Source: Morinoia aosen (taxonomy: Eukaryota > Arthropoda > Malacostraca > Amphipoda > Talitridae). From it: DNA of 64,000 bases. Shown piece after piece: positions 35,637 through 48,930 of the stretch (position 1 is its first letter; each line of letters starts with the position of its first letter). The translations under genes and the position numbers were made by a program. The notes under the pieces were generated by a model, which did no database searches, was not told the DNA's origin, and saw only the letters and a list, made by a program, of their open reading frames with translations. The DNA is taken from contig CM059567.1 in the NCBI GenBank assembly GCA_030386875.1, positions 55,908,020 to 55,972,019 of the forward strand, read 5' to 3'.

Positions 35637-38600
35637 TTCGAGTGCTGTACTCCAAGGTAATGCATATTGCCGTCACACACGTATCGGATATGAGCTGTAT
35701 CTTTTCCATGTAAAGATACATGCCAATACGGGGCACAGAACTTCAAGGAAGCTATAACCATTATCCTCTCACACACGCACTGGTAGGCAAGGGAGGCTCA
35801 TCCTCATTGCGCGTAGCAGACGACGCCTTCAAAACAAGTTGGTGCTTCAATTTTTTCGGAAAGTTCATAGAAGGTGCACGCCCCTCCGTTCCGTTTTGCG
35901 GGTGCCGTTATCAGTTACATCGAGAACTACTTGTTACCGGCCTCGACTCTGTTATCGCTGACGAAAATTTACCGCATGGCCAGATACGCACTAAAATCTG
36001 ATCACGGCAACGCTGCCTCCTAAAAACCAGCGAGGCCTGCGCTGCCGGCCGGAGCTGTGAGGTTGTGCGCATTTTCTCCTCCAGTTCCATTGTTGGAAAC
36101 CGTCATGTATGGACTTCGAAACACTTCGACTGTTGCGTTGCCATCGAAGAATGGTAAACGATGATTCCGCAACCTTTTTTTAAAGTGGGTCTTAAATTGT
36201 TATTTGTTGAGCTTAACAGTTGTTATATGTATTTGCGTGGAAGTTTTTGTTGCCATTTGGGAATTTAAATTAGTCGTGCAATGAGTTGTCATATGCTGTC
36301 AAATTTGGTTGGTACGTTAACGTAGAGATTAGACACCCAATACTGGTAACAACTTCCAATAGATGAAAATTAATACTGAAGCATTCAACTCTTTTACTGT
36401 GACTCTTCTCTCGCCAGAAGTTCCAAAGAAATAAAAATTTAAATCAAACCATTAACGCAAAATCGATGCTATAAGGCTGAAAAATCTCCTTGTTGTTATG
36501 TCACTCTGAGTTTTATCGTGGCAACATTTTATGACAAATTGAATGTTCGAATATCCATTTATATTCTTAAATACGCATTTATACTCTGAAATTCCTTAAA
36601 TATTGCTAAAGTAAATCAATAAATCAAATAGTCTTATTCGAAATACTTCGAATTAAGTTTTATCATTGAGTTATTTAAAAAAGTAATAAATGATGAAAAT
36701 ATCAAACAGACGATGACTTTTAATCATTCTAGCCAAAATATTTCCACGATCACAGCCCTGATCTCATTTTTTCAACCTGTAAACAAAATAAGTTCAACCT
36801 CGTTCCAAAATCATTTCGTTTAATTTTTCGGATCTTGGTGACTGTAAAAGGGCAGAGTGGGACCAAAAATGAAACTTATCTCGTCAAATGAGTGCGAGGG
36901 CACTGGTGTCGGAGCCGAGGTGGCTGGTTGAACGGTCCCCGATACCGATATCTTCGAAATGTCTTGCAACGACAGCGTCGTCTCTGCAACTTCCAAACGA
37001 CAAAGTGGTGCACACTTGAGTGCAATTCCAGAAAACCAATATGCGACTCGAAACCCAGCGTAGAGCGCGTCCTAAACAGCTAAACAAGTCTTTCAGATTT
37101 ATCATTATTAAATCTACAGCATTTCGCTCTGAACGCTAATGAAGTCGCTGGGATCCCTTTATGATTTCAGAAGGTAGCTGCAGTTTAAGCTGCACAGAAT
37201 TTTGTTTTAATCAGAATGACTAATTCTTTACGTGGGACAAAGGTATATGCAAAAACTATGCATTCATTGTGTATTTTTGAACTTACTTGAATTTAGTCTC
37301 CCTCGTAAGTGAACTGAAAGTATAATCAAATCTTAGGAATTTTATGAAAGCTGTTTTCTCCCCTGAAAAAAAAGCACAGAATATTTGAATATATCTAACA
37401 TTTAAATTTCAAAAGGAAGTTTGCATATCAGAACAAGAAATACTTTTAAAGATACCGCAACATTCATCCCATGAAAGTATTGTTAGTCGTAGCTGGGAAA
37501 GCCTTCCTATTCCTTCGCTCTTAAGTTAGAATCATCAACTAGATCGAGCAATAGAGCCAATATTTTCAACTCAAGTCTCAACTTAATTATGGACTTCAAT
37601 GAGATAAAAACATTCAGAACCCTTGAACTGTTGCCTTCCGTGTCCTTGAAGTATCAAGCCGAGCCTTTCCGGTTACAATGAATTCAAGGTGGAGTTTCCA
37701 ATTTTAATTCAACATTCATCCAAGAGCGGATTTCCACTTGTGCAGCCAAGTGGACTCCTGCTTTGCGAGACGTCATTTCCTTAGTTCTTGCATGTTTTTC
37801 CATTATAGAGAGTTGTTACTGGAAAATTGCACAGCATGTAATTATGAGGGAAGCAAAGAGCGGAGCTCTGTAAAAGGTACACGGGCTCCTCAGGAAATTC
37901 ATTATCTACCCAGGAGGCCTTCTGGCCGAAGAGACGAGCTCACGCACTCTGCTGCGCAAGGGCTTTTGCGGCAAACAGCGTTCTCAAAAGCAACGACATC
38001 CGATTTGAGAAAAAGAGGCCGTCCGTCTTTTCCGTCGCTTCACTTTGAAATATGCTGATGAGCTGCCTCCAATATGAGCTTATGAACCAATATAATCGTA
38101 AGGAAATGTCAAATCGAATCGGCCTGCATAGTTTTTTTGTGCCAGACGAGCTACGTAGTTTCTTTGGCCGGCTACGAAGTGTGCGGATCATTTCAAGCCC
38201 TCCTGCAAGTCCACTTTTTGGGCAGTCGAGCATGAAATTGCCACCGATTGATTAAGCTGCATCCTTGAGTGACGCACTGCCGCGCCGATTTCTTCCTCTG
38301 GTGGTCTGATACTTACAGCAGGCCTTTTCGATCTACACCTCAGGGAAAAAAAGGTAAACTTTTCTCGTGATAAATTGGATAATGAGGCAAAAGCTTTCCT
38401 GGACGAACACTCAAAAAAGGTTTTTATTTATGAGAAGATGACCTTGTTAAAAAATAGTTAAGGGATGTTTGGATGTTTGTTTCACCATCCGGAATGCTAC
38501 ACTACCCATAATTTCGAAATTACATTTTTCAGAGAAGTTTCGCAGTCTGAAAGAGCTTGAGTGACATCGATTCCAATAATATCATGGCATATGTACATTC

Positions 38601-41600
38601 ATCTTAACAAATATTTGTTTTAGTTTTAGCTTTGATGACATATTCATGACTGAAAGAATGAGATGTAAGAAAGTTCTTATATACAGTTTCGGAACAACAC
38701 AAAACTAATTTTGACGTGCAAAGACCGAGCTCAGCTCGCAAACGTACCTACGAGTGCTGACGATGACGCAATCTCAGCGCCTTGAGATAGCGACGGCGCA
38801 TTTCAGCGACCGGGTCCACGGCAGTACATAACTAGCGACATCTTATTACGTGATAAGAGTCTTCCCAGCATTTGTTAGCGATTAGCCTACAATCGTGGCG
38901 TCATTTGTCTAATCACGAGTTACGATGTGTCTCGCCATCCAGTTCGGCAGTTAGACGCTCCTCGAGAAACATCTTCAACGATGCCGAGGAATCGTTCGGC
39001 GCTGTTGAGGAGATAGCGCTTATCGCGGCGTGCAGCGCAGGTCCCGCTTCTAGCGCCCGTGATCCCAATCGGTCCCTAACCGATGCAGGGCTCGATTACA
39101 CTTGCAAATTCTGACCTCGAAAACCTCAAAAGCAAGCTGTTTGTTGTTGTGCGCCTTGCTGCTAGTTCTAGTCAAGGTTTTTATCTAAAGCGATTCACCA
39201 CGACTGTTGATGAAAATGTAGAGGGATGCAGAAGCAATAGCGAAAGGATTTCTTCTGTAGTGTGAAAATGTTTAGCTATTGGTTAGATAAAGTACCTTTT
39301 TATTGATATTACCTTCCTTTATTCAGCTATAAACGGTTATAACTTTCAGTGCCAAATCATATGTAGTCAGATCATTTGCAGGTATCCGGTCAAACTCTGT
39401 CATCGTCGTTTATTCTGCAGTATTTGATAGAAAAAATTTTCCTAACATCGAACTATAGAAATAAGTATGGTAAGACACTTTGATTCCATGCTTTGTTGTA
39501 CAGGTCATCGTGTATGGTTACAAAAACAAACTTAAAAATCTTATATCCCGAACTATAATTTACGTCATTCGAAGCAAGTATAGCGGAGTAGCAAAGATAT
39601 TTCCCTTCTACTCCTTGCCAAGCACCTGTGCGTGATTGAGGTCTGAAGGCACTGGATTAGGGCAACAGCCCGAAAATGGATCATTCGGTTCGTTTCTGTT
39701 GCTATAGTCTATTCTATTCTGATCCTCCTCCAGCAAAGTGTCGAGTTCTCATCATTCTCATGGCGGGTCGTGAGCATGGGAGGCGGAGCAGAGTGTACTC
39801 CGCGCGAACCTGCAATATTTGTATGCATGAGGAGTCTAAAATACTCGTGTTGCACGCACCCTGCAGCCATAACTTACAAAAATCACAGGCATCTGCGAAC
39901 TTAATGCTGACCCAAGCAGTAACCTGATTACCATAGAAATGAAGTTACCTTAGAGCGCCTGGAAAAAGAGGCATACGTAACACCTCGTTAACGAGGCGTG
40001 CCAAGCAGAACTTTCAAATCGCTCTCCTAGGTAACAATGTTTTATTCACAAGTCTAGAGGACCTTACAAGTTCTGGCAATTCGAATACTCGATATTTTCT
40101 TTCGTGGCGCTATGACTTATTTCTATAGAGCGTGTTAATGAGTTGCTCAAGTGCCCATTGCAACGCGGGAGGCTGAATCTCTTTTGTTTCCCTCGTGATT
40201 TTAACGTTTTGTCACCAGTGCCATTATTTGGACGTGAAATATTTTGGGCAACACCTAACTGTATTTTTTCTGAGGTTAAATTTGATTATTCTGTATTAAA
40301 TATTCGTGTTTTACAAATAAATGTTGTTCAAAAATTCAGCATCGTATAATATTCGATTATTTCCTCCTACTGTTAGAGGAAATCAATCTTGTTTCAAAGT
40401 GTGAAGAAAGTAAAATGTGAAAAAGAATACTCTTTGAAGATCTCCTTGTATAATCTTTCTCTCTTCATTGCAAGTTTATATCTCTTTGCGTTTGGAATAT
40501 TTTTAAACGTATGCGATACATCAATGAAAAATGCTAGTGTTTCAACCTTACAACTTAACCCCTGGAATGGAAACTTTTGCACACGAAGATGATCAATTTT
40601 CTTTCCTCCTTTAGGTTCTGTCATAATGCGATAATGGCGTCAGATCTTCCCTTCTAAAGCCAGACTATCGTGATGACTAAGGTAGGAACCCAAGAATAAA
40701 TATTAGGCTATAGTTTCTGATATTAAATTTTATAATGCGTCTAAAACGTCAAATTATTATCATAAGATTCTCAATAAGTATGAATGCAAACTTTGCTAGC
40801 CGCTTTACTACCATGGATTCTATTTCTCTCATATTTTATTCATTATTTTGCACCAAAAAATCAGCAGCATAAAAATACAGTAGGTAAAGTATCATTTAAC
40901 ACTTTGACCGCAGCGTGACCCACCGGTGGTACACGGAGGTAATTTTCACAACGCTGCAGACCGACCAGTAGTCACAAACACAATTTCCATAAATACTTAA
41001 TCAAAGCTAAATGAAGGCACGATCCCGTTCATGTTTGCTATTTTCAACATCGCGGGCTGCAGTTGACTTTTAATTGGAGTTTGGTGTTTAACTTAATATT
41101 TAGTAGTTGCGGTTAAAGTGTTGATACATTCTATTCTTTATACCAAATTAGATTCAAGCAGTGAAATCTATTCATTTTCATTTGTGACTCCAATTACTTA
41201 CATGTGCTTGAATTCTTAATCTTCGAATCGATGAACATTACATCACTCAAGAACTTAACTAAATATTCGGCGACTATTCATTCATCTTAAACTTTACCTT
41301 ATGCGGTTGGAAAACATGTACGTACATACCCCAAAAGTTCACTTTTCCATTGAAAAAAGGTGTGCTATAAAAACAAGTTCTTCTCGAAGACTGCTGCTCT
41401 AATGAAGTATTTTTAACAAAGCTTTATATTAAATAATGTGGGCTTTGTCTGCGGACAATAAAAACTACCAGATAATGAAGCGCCTATGTCTAAAAGTTTA
41501 ATCGCATTAAATTTATCAAGAATGCAGACCCAGGATCACGTGAAGCTGACTCACTCCATCGTGTGGAAAGCACAGATCAGCTCCAAGCACAGATTCAGCT

Positions 41601-42800
41601 TCCTACTCAGCAATAGATAAATTGAGATTCCATCGAGACATAATATTCGTATTTTATAGCTTGATGAGTTCTAAGCCTATACTTTCATGGAGATGACTGT
41701 CATCGTCAATTGGTCGCGCCTACGAAATTATATGATAATTAGCGCCCGTTATTCTTCAGTCTGACATCCTACGTTTTACCGGTAGTTGTTCTATTGAAAG
41801 GGCTGTATATTTTAACCCAACCAATTTGTAAACCAATATTGTGATGACGCACTAGAACTTTACGACAATCAACGATAAATTTACGAGGATTGTCAATCTA
41901 CAGATAGGGACCGTATTCTCTTTTAACAAGTGTGATCCGTTTCTTTCATCACGTACTCTTTTTCAACATTACGAATACTAAATTATGCTTAATTTTTGGG
42001 TGCGGTATAATTCTACCTGAAAGTGCACTCAGTATGAAACACCATACGTTTCAAGACCTGGAACTCTCAAGAACTAATTTGGGTTTGAACATTATACATT
42101 GATGGATGCAATCAGTTCATGAATAACTCAACTTGTTAATTCCGTGAGCATCAGGCTGTGACGTATGAAGCTATTTTAATGGGGCATTTTGATGGCTATT
42201 TGTCCGGCGCTGCGACTTGTGAGTGACTCGTTACATGTGATCTGAGCGGTGTTCCATCAACCAGCAGCTTTTGATGGCTTGTAAATATAGGATAATCTCG
42301 AGATATTCTCCATAACATTTACATCTTGACCTGTGAACTAAAGACGGACCATTTCCTACGATGATTGATCGCCTCAACAGGATCGTCATCGAACGGTCTG
42401 TATCGTCCTGGGGTGACATAGCATAACATTTAGCCCTGGAGAAGAGTTATATTATTATTCTTTGTGGTGAAGCCTTCCATGAATTTCAATCTCTGATTCT
42501 AACCCTTCATGAAAGCGGATTGCAGAACGTTGTTTTTCCTTGATGCTAGCTGATACCCGAACACCAATGCTGGTGTAGTACACGTGTAGTGAGGTCATGG
42601 AATTGAACTAAGGATATCTAATTTAAAAGAGTTAATGCTTCCAAATAGGAAATGTGCTTGTCAGCTCATGTGGCGACTAAAATGTTCTAGCTACCAACAG
42701 GTAAATAAACGCAACTTAAAATAATATAATAACTAGCATGCATGCCCTTCGCTGCACACATTCATTCGAAGTTAATTGTACGAGAGTGCACTCTTGCTAG
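35637..42800. other. Seven-kilobase intergenic stretch, no gene recognised
   Basis: Patches at 35720-36160, 36890-37080, 37850-38260 and 38900-39120 are less AT-rich and hold ORFs of 60-106 codons, but none shows a recognisable domain or a coherent exon chain. No tandem repeat or transposon end was noticed. Confidence 0.4.
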
Positions 42801-43070
42801 ATGCGAAGAAAATTATGCAGATTTTCAAAAACAATGCCGGGCTCGCGGTGGCTGCGTAGCACAAATCAGTTCCATGTCCAGCTTCAATTAGGACTACGAA
42901 TGATGAACTCACTACTCGCTGATCTGTCTTCGATTAATTCACTGTTTGGTAGCGAAAAACAAGCGTCAAAATCTCCCATGGTTGGCATCTTCAGTGCATT
43001 GATCAATGGCGTTATGCAAAACATGCACCAGGCAGAGGAGTTTAAAGAAGTCAGACCATGGCGGGATTGA
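42801..43070 (+). CDS. Coding-looking ORF of unknown function (possible terminal exon)
   Basis: The 89-codon frame ends VQLQLGLRMMNSLLADL..., SINSLFGSEKQASKSPMVG..., QNMHQAEEFKEVRPWRD and a TGA stop. Its residue composition is more balanced than neighbouring ORFs, suggesting a possible last exon read from one of several upstream AG acceptors (CTTGCTAG at 42800, ATTATGCAG at 42821). No family, upstream exon or polyadenylation signal could be assigned. Confidence 0.22.
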   Translation: MRRKLCRFSKTMPGSRWLRSTNQFHVQLQLGLRMMNSLLADLSSINSLFGSEKQASKSPMVGIFSALINGVMQNMHQAEEFKEVRPWRD

Positions 43071-45902
43071 CACCTCACTTAACAGGGGGCAAATGGAAAA
43101 CATAATTGAGCGGAGATACTGCCAACATTAATTTGTTCAATGTCGTGGGAGGCGCGTTGCTAAGGGTGCCTGCAAATGAACGTCCGATACCTCGTTGTTG
43201 AACAACCTTTGCTTACTGATATAGAACACTCTTACTTATGCATGTTGAAAAATGCAACGAATTATACTATCGGTTGCGGAATTATCAGAGACATGGGAAC
43301 TAGCTTCAGCGGACTTCACAGGGATAATTTTTTCATAAGGTAAATTAAAGGTACAGGCGACGAAAAAGTTAGACCGGGTTAAGGCTTCTGTAGAGCGATA
43401 ACTGCGTAATCCAGCGATATTCAACGCCATGAATACGATACAATTTTATGAATTAGTCCATCCATGGGGAGCACTGGCGAAAGACGAGTAGCGCGGTTAG
43501 AAATATACATAAAATTTATTTTACAGAATTTTTATTAACTGCATATCAATTCAGATTATCATGAGGTGCTAATTATATAACTCGATGAGCCCCAAAAAAG
43601 TGTATTCGATATTAAAATCATGATCTAATAAAATAATTCCTTCAAATTCAGTTGCTAATCCTTGAGATTATTGTGACGCTTTCGAAAATCAAATAAACCA
43701 AATTCTATACCTATTTTAGCGCCCTGGTGAGGTTATAAATGGCCATCAATTGATGCGTTCATTTTTAAAAATGGCAGCGCTGTTTTGGTTGCAAACGTCT
43801 TGCTTGTAAGGTGCAGAACATTGAGGTGCTGAGAATTGAGTTTTGTGTTACCGCGCCAGAAAAAAAAACTGAACTGTTCCAGAACCAGAACTGTTCCAAT
43901 CTTCCTTGGACCGAAAATATGATGGGCAAATGATCAATTTTGAGCTTCGTTTTCAATACGAGCTTAAATATCGTGCAGCTAAAAAATGAAGTATACCTAG
44001 TACATATGCTCAATATTATTAAGTTGAGGTTTAATCCTAGTTTCACTATATGGAGTTTTCTCATTAACATGCTCAGCAACGTTTGAGCTGCAGTTATTTT
44101 AATTCTCTGGGCAAGAATTATTACGCCATCAATTTTATACAAAAGAATATTTGAGGAAATTGCTAAAGTTGTAAAATTAATGTTCATTATGCTCGCCAAG
44201 AATTATTAAAAAATAAATTCAAAAAGCTAGAGCAGCAACTCTGCATTTCGAAGCCAAGGAAGACTTGCAGGAGACGCTTGCGTATGTTTTTACCTCCGGG
44301 CATAAGAAGAGTGCTCACACGCTCTTCACTGACGACTGAAAAGGACTTATATTCTTCAGGCCATTTTCTTTTGCCAATACTTACTGGAACGAATCCGTAA
44401 GGCTGATTTTTGATGAAAAGAGAAAAAATCTTCACAAAGACCACGACCAGGTGGCCATGCAAGACGATTAAGTTTTAAGAATTGGTTGAAACAATATTTT
44501 CAAGGAAGCACACACGCTTGAAATTTCCGCAAAATCTGTGTTTGTAATTATACATACGATTGCTATGAAATTCTGATACCACCAATCATACAAGATTAGA
44601 ATTCCTCATTTAAGCATGTTATTCATGGTAAACCATCCCAACAGAGCGTTTCTTCTTTCGCAGCCGAGAAGTGAATTTAAGATCTCGATGGGCAATGCAT
44701 CAATCATGGCTGCCAGAACGCGGGAGGCTTCCTCAGGAACAGGCACTCTTGATGGGATGCCTTTAGCAGGGAACGGCGTGAGGCCTTTCTGGGAGTTATT
44801 TTGACCAGTACACTGGGCCTTGTACGGCCTCGTGCTGCATCAGTACAAACTCGTTCCTTTGCCGGCCATGATACCGTTTGCACTGTGATGAGGAGTGGCC
44901 GTGATTAGGTGGCGCAATGCCAGACCTCCACGCCATGAGATAACTGTGCTCAGGATTCAGTCATAATATTTATTTTTAAAACTATCATTTCTTCGATACT
45001 GAAAAGAATAAGAATAGGACAAAAACCACAGAGATTGGTCTGCGGGTTTCAGAATGAGGTGACGCAATTTCACCTTTGGTGTAATGATTCAAGTTAGTCT
45101 CTTGTGCAAGACTAGTTGACAAGAATCTTTGCATCTTACGAAAAGTGGTTTTCCTCCTCAAACAATGAAGCAAGCTGACAATACATCCAGATGGTTTATT
45201 GAAGTTAGTGACGTATGCACCAGTAGAAGTGAATCACATTCAAGTTTCCGGAAACATCTCAAATACTTATGAAAGAGAATCAGGATAAATAATCCTCAAC
45301 TTAGAGTACATTAGCTACTGCAAATGCCCTACACTCCTCATGAAAAATAGATATTATATATTTTTTGACGGATTTCATTTCAGGTATTGATTTCTCAAGT
45401 ATGCTATAATTAATGGCCGGACACAATGACTGTTACCTCTGGTCTTAGCAATACTCGTTTCATACACATGGGCCGAGAGAGCGAAGAGCTTCCTTTTCCC
45501 AACGAGAAGAAACATCGAGCTCGGACGACGGGGTCTCAAACATTATATCATTTAACAAGAAAGGCGAGCGTTCTTAACCACGTGGCCATGAGTACTGACA
45601 CAAGGGAAATTGGTCCTATATACGCTCTGGTCCTTTTGGTCCTATACGCTCTGGTTGTACAAAGTTTTTAATGAATTAAATTTTGGCTAACGTTGTTTCG
45701 CTATTTCAAAATCATTCTCGAAGATGTTTTCAATCGATTTCGGCTGAGCTGGGGGGGAGGGGGTAATTTAAGCATTTCATTTATTATTTTTATATTTTTC
45801 CGTGCGTTCAGCGCACACAAGCACTGAACTTTGAAATCGAAAAAACTCTAAATTTCTTTATTAAAATTATCACTTTGGACCATTGTTTAATCTACCTAAA
45901 TG
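43071..45902. other. Intergenic, no gene recognised
   Basis: A 144-codon minus-strand ORF (43765-44199) is the longest; it is hydrophobic, AT-biased and unlike any family known to me. Other ORFs are short. Confidence 0.4.
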
Positions 45903-46705
45903 TGCCAAATTTTGTAAATATTCGCCACTCAGATGTGATATCCGGCCACAATGTTACTCCATTTTATCCCATGTACACATGTCCGTATAATGCGGAAGAG
46001 TTGTGTTGTCTCTTGACTTTAACCTGAGTTTTCTTAAAAATTTCTATGAAGAAATTAAAAACTAGTTCAGTTTTACGTTTTTCGAAGTCTTCTTTTCCTT
46101 TTAGTTATTTTTTTCCGAATAATTTCTTAGGATTACAGTGAGCTCGACTGTCATTTTCGATGTAGTAAATGGTAGGTTGTTTTTTATCTTTTTATTTTAT
46201 ATATGTATTTTTTTCTTTTATATTCATTTTCAATAAGTATATATATTAATATGTGTGCGTACGTATGTAGGTATATATAAATCTACATAAATAGATATAC
46301 ATGTTTCTATTTCATTTCTTTACGCGAAAACCATCCGGTTAATAAATTTTATTGCACTAGCGAAATGATTAAAAAATAGATCTATCACTAAGGAAAATCT
46401 ATTTTGCGAAGCAAATACACAATGAAAGAAATAGAGAAGAAGTACTTTGAAAACATTTACTCTGAACGTTTCGAGCTCGAAACGTTCAGAGTAAATGTTT
46501 TTAAAGTACTTCTTCTCTATTTCCTTAATTACATTCATCACTTCCCCAGAGCGCGTTTCTGTGTAATCGGATTAATGACAAATACAATTAATGAAATAAA
46601 GTGCAATTTGAGCATTTGAATCGTGGTAAAATTATGTTTCTGTCCGTATTTTGTACAAGAGCTACGAATTTTGATATTGAGTATATATTTGTTTACGCAT
46701 TTCTG
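45903..46705. repeat. Approximately 800-bp tandem segmental duplication, copy A
   Basis: Copy A aligns with 46706-47488 at an offset of about 803 bp. Shared landmarks include CTCCATTTTATCCCATGTAC, TGAGTTTTCTTAAAA, TACGTTTTTCG, TTCATTTTCAATA followed by ATATATA/TGTGTG-rich sequence, ATCTATCAC, AATGAAATAAAG and TTTGTTTACGCATTTCT. Copies are clearly diverged, so the duplication is old. No gene lies inside. Confidence 0.75.
46390..46536. mobile_element. 147-bp hairpin element inserted in copy A, flanked by ATCACT
   Basis: The core 46428-46523 is a 96-bp palindrome with one mismatch and no spacer, centred on CGAGCTCG. ATCACT is present on both sides (46384-46389 and 46537-46542). The paralogous copy B has a single ATCAC at this point. 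This supports an insertion with a 5-6-bp target duplication. No coding capacity is present. Confidence 0.72.
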
Positions 46706-47488
46706 CCAAAATATTGTAGATATTTGTCAAGCATGAGTGGTAGCCGGCTCACACTGTATCTCCATTTTATCCCATGTACAGCGGATTTCCGCATGATGTT
46801 GCAGAGAATATCGAAATGATATGATTTTTTTTTGTTGTTGTTGTTCCTCGACGGTAACTTGAGTTTTCTTAAAATTTCTTTTAGGAAATTAAAAAACCAT
46901 TTCATTTATACGTTTTTCGGGGTCCTTTTTCTATTCCTTATTTTTCCTCAGGTTATTTCTTACGATTCGTCAGAGCTTTGGCTGTCATTTTAAATGTAGA
47001 AAGAGCAAGATTATTTTTTAAGTTTATGAGCATTTTCTTACATTCATTTTCAATACGTATATATATGAATATGTGTGTATAAGTGTAGGCATGTGTGTGT
47101 ATGTGTGCGCAAGCAAATATAAATGTCTATGGATCAGTGTACACATGCACACGTTCGCACATATATATACGCACATGTACATATATATGTTTCTATTCCT
47201 ATTTTTTGCGTAAAAAGCAAGACCTCAAGACACATTACATTTTACCTAAAGCTCTGCGATCAGTTAACACTGAACCTAATTCCAGAAATAAACAAATTGA
47301 TTGCGCTTGCTTAATGATTCATTAATCGATCTATCACGGACCCGAAGGGCATTTCTGTGAATAGAAGAAATTAAAAGTATAAACAGACAAATGAAATAAA
47401 GCGCTCGTGCAAAAATTATCTCTATATTTGCATGCCGAACAAGCCATGCTTTTCATTTTTGAGTGTAAGTTTGTTTACGCATTTCTAT
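46706..47488. repeat. Approximately 800-bp tandem segmental duplication, copy B
   Basis: Order and orientation are the same as copy A. It lacks the hairpin insertion found in copy A at 46390-46536 and carries a longer ATATAC/ACACATGC-rich microsatellite stretch around 47050-47190. Confidence 0.75.
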
Positions 47489-47754
47489 AGATGTGCGTGC
47501 TGTGTTGCGCGATGCTCTTTATAAATCACTTCGTGACTAACCTTTTCTCAATACTTGATTGTCATTTACGATGGTGTTTCAATCTGCTCCGGTATAGCGT
47601 TTTTTGTCTTTTTTTTACTTCGATAATTTCAACTAATAACTTGGGAGTTCCGAAGAATTCTTTAGTAGTATTCGAATTATTTATAAGTTGTTAGCCATCT
47701 CTTGGAATATAAAATATCCAAGAGATGATAATTTTTATTTCTTATTCAACTATC
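47489..47754. other. Intergenic with an 11-bp-arm hairpin
   Basis: CATCTCTTGGA (47696-47706) pairs with TCCAAGAGATG (47717-47727) across a 10-base AT loop. No gene is seen. Confidence 0.5.
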
Positions 47755-47945
47755 CCTTGACAGAGTTAGACTATTAGCACGCCACGTACGGTTTGTCTAT
47801 TAGTGCGCCTCGTATATTTTGTCTATTAATATGCCTCGTATGGAACTTTTGTTTTAGGACGTCTTATATTAAGAAATTTTTAAAAGCCAATATGTTGGCA
47901 TGAATCTCATGTGGCAACTTATGAATAAACGTTTTTTCTTTTGTC
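47755..47945 (+). repeat. Dispersed repeat with about 26-bp internal units and an AATAAA-bearing tail, copy a
   Basis: Units of the type GTCTATTAGTRCGCCTCGTATR are followed by a tail TTTTTAAAAGCCAATATG, TTGGCATGAATCTCATGTGG and AATAAACGTTTTTTCTT. An inverted copy lies at 50150-50312 and a tail-only copy at 54515-54580. The fixed end containing a polyadenylation hexamer suggests a retroposon 3' end. Confidence 0.75.
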
Positions 47946-48619
47946 TTTTCTGCGAGATGCTTGAAACTCTTCGAGTTGAGAATGCACAGAACGATGAAGC
48001 CTGGCCATCGAATGGCTGCACCAGCGCATGCGATCAGTTTTCCAAAGCCGTGGACTGAATTTTTAAACTATTTACGTCGTCGTTGAGGTAGAACTTACGC
48101 TGTCAGCTGCATCACAACGCAACGACGACCGTAGTTGCTTAAAAATTTGGCGAAACAGGATTAGAGTTTGATTCCATGATATTTTTAATTTTTTTACCTT
48201 GAAAAAAAGTTCATTTCCAATGAAACTGACACGAAACGCTTCATTGATTTTTAAACTCCTTAACATAAGGATCTTCAATTAGTTAACATACGAGGCATCA
48301 TGTTTCATAAATTGTCGAACAAATGTTGGAGAGAAAAACATGAAAATGTATTGTTAAGTTTTCAAAACAAAATTATACTACTACTACTCTTGTAACAGAC
48401 TGAAAGGTAATTTAAAATACAACGAGGGTGCCTGTCATAAAATAAGAGCATGAATAACCATCGATTCATTTATCTGGTTTAAAAAAAAACTACTTAACTA
48501 GCTTCTCATCCACGAGTATTTATAAATTTCGTTCGTAAATACAGACTGCACTGAGATTTTAAGATGCAACTGAGTTCAATCATCTGCATCGCGTTTATTT
48601 TAATTAACTTGGCCTATAG
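47946..48619. other. Intergenic, no gene recognised
   Basis: An isolated unit resembling the 26-bp repeat (CATACGAGGCAT) occurs near 48288. Otherwise nothing was recognised. Confidence 0.45.
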
Positions 48620-48930
48620 GGTCAGTATAAAAACCCCGCTCCGTTGGTCAGGGACTTATGACCTAGGATCAGTTCGAAAGTAACCCCGCTCCGGTGGTCA
48701 GGGGTTTAACTTAACCTATGATCAGTTTAAAAGTAACCCCGCTCCGGTGGTCAGGGGTTTAACTTAACCTATGATCAGTTTAAAAGTAACCCCGCTCCGG
48801 TGGTCAGGGGTTTAACTTAACCTATGATCAGTTTAAAAGTAACCCCGCTCCGGTGGTCAGGGGCTTAACTTAACCTATGATCAGTTTAAAAGTAACCCCG
48901 CTCCGGTGGTCTGGGGTTTAACTTAACCTA
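48620..48930. repeat. 53-bp tandem array, left part (six copies)
   Basis: The G of CCCCGCTCCG recurs at 48688, 48741, 48794, 48847 and 48900, exactly 53 bp apart, after one diverged unit at 48638. Each unit includes GGTGGTCAGGGGTTTAACTT, AACCTATGATCAG and TTTAAAAGTAA. The array continues at 50573 after the inserted element. Confidence 0.95.

Noticed and set aside
36880..37080. tRNA-like stretch (GAGGTGGCTGGTTGAACGG) with a B-box-like ACTCGAAACCC
   Set aside because: The two motifs are on opposite strands and too far apart for a tRNA or SINE head.
43765..44199. 144-codon minus-strand ORF
   Set aside because: It is hydrophobic and Ile/Leu/Lys-rich as expected of AT-rich chance frames; no transposase or other motif could be identified.
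46404..46619. Nearly identical peptides encoded on both strands (KYFENIYSERFELETFRVNVFK region)
   Set aside because: Direct consequence of the 96-bp palindrome; not evidence of coding.
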